64,000 nt of DNA from Flavobacterium covae (GTDB lineage Bacteria; Bacteroidota; Bacteroidia; Flavobacteriales; Flavobacteriaceae), in NCBI GenBank assembly GCA_019565575.1, contig CP067379.1, positions 2,728,001 to 2,792,000 of the forward strand, read 5' to 3'. The notes beneath the pieces are model-generated. The model worked only from the letters and a program-made list of their open reading frames with translations. It made no database searches and was not told where the DNA came from. Numbering within the stretch: position 1 is the stretch's first letter; each line of letters begins with the position of its first letter. The position numbers and the translations under genes are program-made. Shown in pieces: positions 60,097-64,000 of the stretch.

Positions 60097-62766
60097 TTAA
60101 CGATTCAAATATAGACGTCCTTGTTTTGCTGGAATATTATCTTTATTAAAATTGATTAAATAAAAATATACATCATTAGGAACTACTGAGTCAACCAAAT
60201 TAACTGAGGCAGAGTTTTTACCATCCCAATCATTATCTTTATTTCCTCTAAATAATAAATTACCATATCTATTATAAATTTCAATAGTATAATTAGGATA
60301 AACAAATTCTATATTCGGAATATGAAAAGTATCATTTATACCATCTCCATTAGGAGAAAAACCATCAGGAATAAAAAAGTTATCAGGAACATTACAATCT
60401 GTCAATGAAACAGTCACGGTTAGGACCTCTTTTGACTTACATCCATTTATTGAATTTGTACTAAATCCGTAGTAGGTCATTCCTTCCTGTAGTAAATTAG
60501 AGGGTAGCATTAGTTTTCCTTTGACTAAAGCATCATACCATTCTATAGTTGAAGAGGCATTTGTTTTATTAGACAAATCTTTAATTGTAGGTTTATTTAA
60601 TCCACAAAAATTTTCTCCATTCGGATTTAATATCGGGGCTTCAACAATATCAATCATAATATTTACAGGTACTCGCTCTGTCTCACAACCTGTTGCTAAA
60701 TTAATTTTTGAAACATAGTACTTACCTGATTTTAAAGAAAAAGTACTTGATAATGAGCTAATAGCAAGATCCGAGCTATACCATAAATAATCATTTCCTT
60801 GTGGTTTTAAGTTTTGTATTGTAGCATTTTCTGTTTCACAGAAAACTTGATCTGATACAATAGGTAATTCAGGATAATTATATATACTAAAAGTATCTAT
60901 AATATTATTCAACACTATATTACAGGAGTTATCTATATTGGTCAATTCAGTCAATAATATTGTTGTAATACCTATATTGGGTAATACTTTTTTGGGCAAA
61001 ATAAATTTAGCTTTTCCTGAAACTATATCTAAATCTATTTCATTATTATGAGAATTGTTAGCTCCATTAAGATCATAAAATAATTTGATGTGTTTTAATG
61101 ATTCTAAACCTGTAATAAATACTTCAACTTCTTTATCCTTGCATACATCATTAACTAATACTTTTAAATTAGAAACGAAAGGTAAAGGCTTTACATTAAA
61201 GATACTTCTTAAGTCAACTATACTTGAACATCCTGTTTCATTATTTGTTATTTTTGTAACTATAATTTCTGTTTTTCCAGCATTAAGCAATAAATTCTTA
61301 GGTATGTTAAAATTAGCAACTCCTCCTAATACGTTAAAAGTTAAAAATTGGTTAACTGCTACATTGGCTCCACTCAAATTGTATAGAATAGAATAACTAC
61401 CATTTTCTAACAATAAGGCATTCTTTATAGTTGCATTAGCATTGTAATTTTGACAGACTTCATTTACAGTTAAAATACTATTTTGGAGATTAGGTAATGG
61501 ATTAATTTTAACCATAAATGATTGATCTATGAAATTATTAGGACAAATTCCTAACGCATCAACATACACAAGATCTGTAACATTAACTGAATAATTACCT
61601 GATATATTAAATTTCATATTAGGAATCGTAAAATCAGCAACTCCTTTTTTAAATTCAATTCCTTGTTTAGTATTATAATAATTACCGTTATCGCCTGCAA
61701 CATTATAAGTGACCAAATAATTCCCATCAGGTATTAAAACTGGATTTTGAGATAATATAGCGTTAAAAGAAGTTGTTTGAACTTCATCAATACATCTTTT
61801 ATTTGGAGTAACGACTAATGATACATTTAAATAATCTATAAATTTCTCTATTGTTATAACAAAAACTGATGTTTTTTTATCACATATCGGATTAGTAGGA
61901 TATACTTCATAAGTAAAAGAATAAGATCCTACTCCAAATTTTTTGTAGATTCTTTCAACATTTATAAAAGAATCTGATAAAGAAGTTAATTCACCCGTAT
62001 TATTGTCATCATACCATCTACCTCCTGGATCTTCTCCTTCTAATCTATCAAACAAATTTATATTTTGATATACTGAAAAATCCTCGTTATCACAAATTTT
62101 AAGAGGTAAAGCTGTTCCTTTTTGTGCTGGTGGATAAACGGTTAACTGCGCTATAGCTCTACTTGCAGGACATTCATTTACTTCATTTACGGTATAAGAA
62201 AATGTATAAGTCTTAGGTTCTTTTAGGTTTTCAACAGAAGTATCAAAAAAGTTAGATGAAACGCCTAAATTATTCGTTTCATTCACCCATACTCCATTAA
62301 ATTGAGGGCTTATATTATTGGATCCTGTTCCGTCAAATAATAAGAATAAATTATAAACATTATCTCCACAAGCAGTTCCTTTTGGTCCTGGAACACCAGC
62401 ATAATTTCCTACTGTTACCTCTACAGTACCAGTGGTATCTATACAGCCAGAAACATTTGAAACTGTGTAAGTATAAGTATACTTACCACTTCTTCTAATT
62501 TTCTGGACATTTAGGATGCCTGTTGTTGGATTTAATCCTCCAGATAATTCATCATCTAGCCAAACTCCTCCTCTAACAGGATTGCCTCCTAATAAAGAAA
62601 ATAAATCAATAGCTTTATTACCTGGATTGGTAATATCACAAACCGTAATAACGCCAGAGTCATCTCCACCACATTGGGCTTTTGAAATTTGACTAAATAG
62701 TATCACGAATACGAATAGGAAAACTGTGGGAGCAATTTTCCCAAAAAGGGGTAACGTTCTCTTCAT
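60097..62766 (-). CDS. Large secreted adhesin with type IX sorting domain
   Basis: An 889-residue protein starting MKRTLPLFGKIAPTVFLFVF, with a signal peptide ending near KAQC. Repeated beta-sandwich units of about 90 residues contain cysteine pairs and motifs such as GGVWLDDELSGGLNPTTG and YTYTVSNVSGC, typical of gliding-motility-associated surface proteins. The C-terminus PDNFFIPDGFSPNGDGINDTF...YNRYGNLLF...DWDGK is the type B (CHU_C-like) sorting domain. I chose ATG 62766 because the next upstream ATG adds only MYKFSYK. It leads the operon with PorP and OmpA genes. Frame intact. Confidence 0.9.
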   Translation of the reverse strand: MKRTLPLFGKIAPTVFLFVFVILFSQISKAQCGGDDSGVITVCDITNPGNKAIDLFSLLGGNPVRGGVWLDDELSGGLNPTTGILNVQKIRRSGKYTYTYTVSNVSGCIDTTGTVEVTVGNYAGVPGPKGTACGDNVYNLFLLFDGTGSNNISPQFNGVWVNETNNLGVSSNFFDTSVENLKEPKTYTFSYTVNEVNECPASRAIAQLTVYPPAQKGTALPLKICDNEDFSVYQNINLFDRLEGEDPGGRWYDDNNTGELTSLSDSFINVERIYKKFGVGSYSFTYEVYPTNPICDKKTSVFVITIEKFIDYLNVSLVVTPNKRCIDEVQTTSFNAILSQNPVLIPDGNYLVTYNVAGDNGNYYNTKQGIEFKKGVADFTIPNMKFNISGNYSVNVTDLVYVDALGICPNNFIDQSFMVKINPLPNLQNSILTVNEVCQNYNANATIKNALLLENGSYSILYNLSGANVAVNQFLTFNVLGGVANFNIPKNLLLNAGKTEIIVTKITNNETGCSSIVDLRSIFNVKPLPFVSNLKVLVNDVCKDKEVEVFITGLESLKHIKLFYDLNGANNSHNNEIDLDIVSGKAKFILPKKVLPNIGITTILLTELTNIDNSCNIVLNNIIDTFSIYNYPELPIVSDQVFCETENATIQNLKPQGNDYLWYSSDLAISSLSSTFSLKSGKYYVSKINLATGCETERVPVNIMIDIVEAPILNPNGENFCGLNKPTIKDLSNKTNASSTIEWYDALVKGKLMLPSNLLQEGMTYYGFSTNSINGCKSKEVLTVTVSLTDCNVPDNFFIPDGFSPNGDGINDTFHIPNIEFVYPNYTIEIYNRYGNLLFRGNKDNDWDGKNSASVNLVDSVVPNDVYFYLINFNKDNIPAKQGRLYLNR

Positions 62767-62787
62767 TTTATATGAAAATTTATACAA

Positions 62788-63284
62788 AAATACGTAATAT
62801 TGATAGTATTAAGTATATTATAGATAAAAATCGACAAAACACGATTTTAATCGCTCAAAAACACTTTACATAGAAGAAAAAAGAGACAATAATACTTTAA
62901 GTCATGTCTATTTTTCTTTTATATAACTAAAAATGTTATAATCTTTCATCCGATACAAGTCTGTTATAAATCATTTAAAAAAACTTATTACTTTTTCATA
63001 ACTTTTATAAAGTTTGTACCACAAACAAAATTTCCAAAAACAATCAAATAAAATATTTTTTTTAAAACAAGAACTATTTTAATTCACATAAAGTTACAAA
63101 TAAAAAATGTTATTTTAAATTAAAAATAAATAGGAAGTATCAATAGTGTAATTATTTAGAAAAGATCAGAAATCAGCCTTATGGAAGATCATAAAAATGT
63201 AAGATTTTAGAGAATTAGTGTTTTTAAATAGTAAATAAATTTTAGGTTTTAAGATTGGTTGTAAAAAAGTTTTCAAAAAAACGG
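62788..63284. other. AT-rich gap upstream of the adhesin operon
   Basis: About 500 bp with no conserved coding frame. It must contain the adhesin promoter, but I find no convincing TAnnTTTG box. No repeat or RNA gene is seen. Confidence 0.5.
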
Positions 63285-63318
63285 ATTGCCCCAAATAGTT
63301 ATTATTTTTTGGGGCAAT
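63285..63318 (-). terminator. Terminator after acs
   Basis: ATTGCCCCAAA and TTTGGGGCAAT form a perfect 11-bp stem with a 12-base loop, 20 bp after the stop of the acs gene on the minus strand. Confidence 0.85.
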
Positions 63319-63338
63319 TTAAATAATTAGGTTTCTTT

Positions 63339-64000
63339 TTATTTATATTTTTCCTTTTTTATTTCCTCCACTATTTCTGGATTTAATAAAGTAGAAGTAT
63401 CACCAAAATTTTCTAGATCACCAGAAGCTATTTTTCTTAAAATTCTACGCATAATTTTGCCTGAACGGGTTTTAGGCAAACCGCTAACAAATTGAATTTT
63501 ATCTAATTTAGCAATAGGTCCTACTTGGTCAGAAATAATTTGATTAATTTCAATTTTTAAATTTTCACGATCACGATGTTCTCCTGTTTCTTTTAGAATA
63601 ACAAAACCATATAAAGCATTTCCTTTTATATCATGAGGTGATCCTACTATAGCACTTTCAGCTACTGCTGGATGCTCATTGATAGAATCTTCAATAGGGG
63701 CGGTTCCTAAATTATGTCCTGAAACAATAATTACATCATCTACTCTACCTGTTATTCTATAATATCCCACTTCATCGCGTAGTGCTCCGTCTCCTGTAAA
63801 ATATTTTCCAGGAAATTGAGAGAAATAAGTTTTTTTATAACGTTCATGGTCTCCCCAAATAGTTCTTGCAATACTTGGCCATGGAAATTTAATACATAAA
63901 CTTCCTACAACTTGATTGCCTTCTATTTCATTACGCAACTCATCCATCAGAACGGGCTGAACTCCAGGTAATGGTAAAGTAGCATAAGTGGGTTTAGTAG
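63339..64000 (-). CDS. acs: Acetyl-CoA synthetase, C-terminal part (runs off the window)
   Basis: The last 220 residues of an AMP-forming acetate-CoA ligase. Readable parts are TIWGDHERYKKTYF, YFTGDGALRDEVGYYRITGRVDDVIIVSGHNLGTAPIEDSI (adenylate motif, hinge) and the acetylation-site lysine in LPKTRSGKIMRRILRKIA. The reading frame stays open to position 64000 (KPTYATLPLPGVQPVLMDEL), so the gene starts outside. The usual SGHRLGT is SGHNLGT here. Confidence 0.95.
   Translation of the reverse strand, partial: TKPTYATLPLPGVQPVLMDELRNEIEGNQVVGSLCIKFPWPSIARTIWGDHERYKKTYFSQFPGKYFTGDGALRDEVGYYRITGRVDDVIIVSGHNLGTAPIEDSINEHPAVAESAIVGSPHDIKGNALYGFVILKETGEHRDRENLKIEINQIISDQVGPIAKLDKIQFVSGLPKTRSGKIMRRILRKIASGDLENFGDTSTLLNPEIVEEIKKEKYK

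Noticed and set aside
1..64000. CRISPR arrays, tRNA and rRNA genes
   Set aside because: I scanned gaps for regularly spaced direct repeats and for T-loop GTTCGAATC-like sequences and found none convincing.

Overview
The window is AT-rich chromosomal DNA (about 30 % G+C by eye) from a Bacteroidetes bacterium, most likely a low-GC member of the Flavobacteriia. The evidence is a PorP/SprF protein and a type B (CHU_C-like) C-terminal sorting domain, both typical of type IX secretion and gliding. TAnnTTTG promoter boxes, a B12-controlled TonB receptor, a c-type-heme NirK and the rsfS-ftsH-LUD-cdsA-psd-ACBP gene order agree. A low-GC Flavobacterium of the F. columnare type would fit, but that is a guess.

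Layout. (1) 0-9.5 kb: cobalamin genes. A cobalamin riboswitch at 3.6-3.8 kb leads leftward into a thioredoxin-like [2Fe-2S] ferredoxin, a TonB receptor and a NiCoT nickel/cobalt transporter. Right of it, also leftward, are cbiB, cobD, cobQ and pduX; cbiA diverges from pduX through a symmetric back-to-back promoter. (2) 9.5-17.1 kb: a vgrG remnant, rpe, a LuxE-like acyltransferase, cobW and cobN. Two copies of one ~100-bp repeat in opposite orientation bracket rpe to cobN. (3) 17.3-28.9 kb: menC, menA and menB (menaquinone), pepT, a nucleoid-associated protein, a TlpA-type thioredoxin and several unknown genes. (4) 28.9-41.2 kb: housekeeping genes, namely a lipoprotein superoxide dismutase, acyl-CoA-binding protein, psd, cdsA, a LUD protein, ftsH, rsfS, birA, a thioesterase, a TPR protein, a class III aminotransferase and an OstA-like protein. 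(5) 41.3-43.8 kb: a type II restriction-modification pair beside a cassette-like element. (6) 43.8-56.9 kb: a nitrite and nitric-oxide respiration island, namely ric/scdA, norCB, an outer-membrane barrel, nirK fused to cytochrome c, a NirV-like lipoprotein, SCO, norQ, norD, norE, norF, a His-rich membrane protein, a CRP/FNR regulator and an Rrf2 regulator. (7) 57-62.8 kb: an OmpA/PD40 protein, PorP/SprF and a large secreted adhesin. (8) The window ends inside acs.

The dominant oddity is that about 30 of some 57 genes carry one or more single-base frame changes, most at short A/T runs and very often a run of five where six would restore the protein. Genes that should be indispensable (cdsA, birA) are hit, and both sides of every break still look like conserved protein. 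I therefore read most of them as sequencing or assembly errors. For such genes I give the whole reconstructed extent and mark where the frame breaks. Two in-frame stop codons (cobN and the restriction enzyme) are not explained by run length.

In function, the island would reduce nitrite to NO (NirK) and NO to N2O (NorBC matured by NorQ/NorD), with Ric repairing iron centres. Two copies of the palindrome ATGAC-N4-ATCAT between ric and norC are the best candidate operators for the island's CRP/FNR regulator. The cobalamin genes would convert hydrogenobyrinate- or cobyrinate-type precursors to adenosylcobinamide phosphate, with cobalt or corrinoid uptake under riboswitch control.
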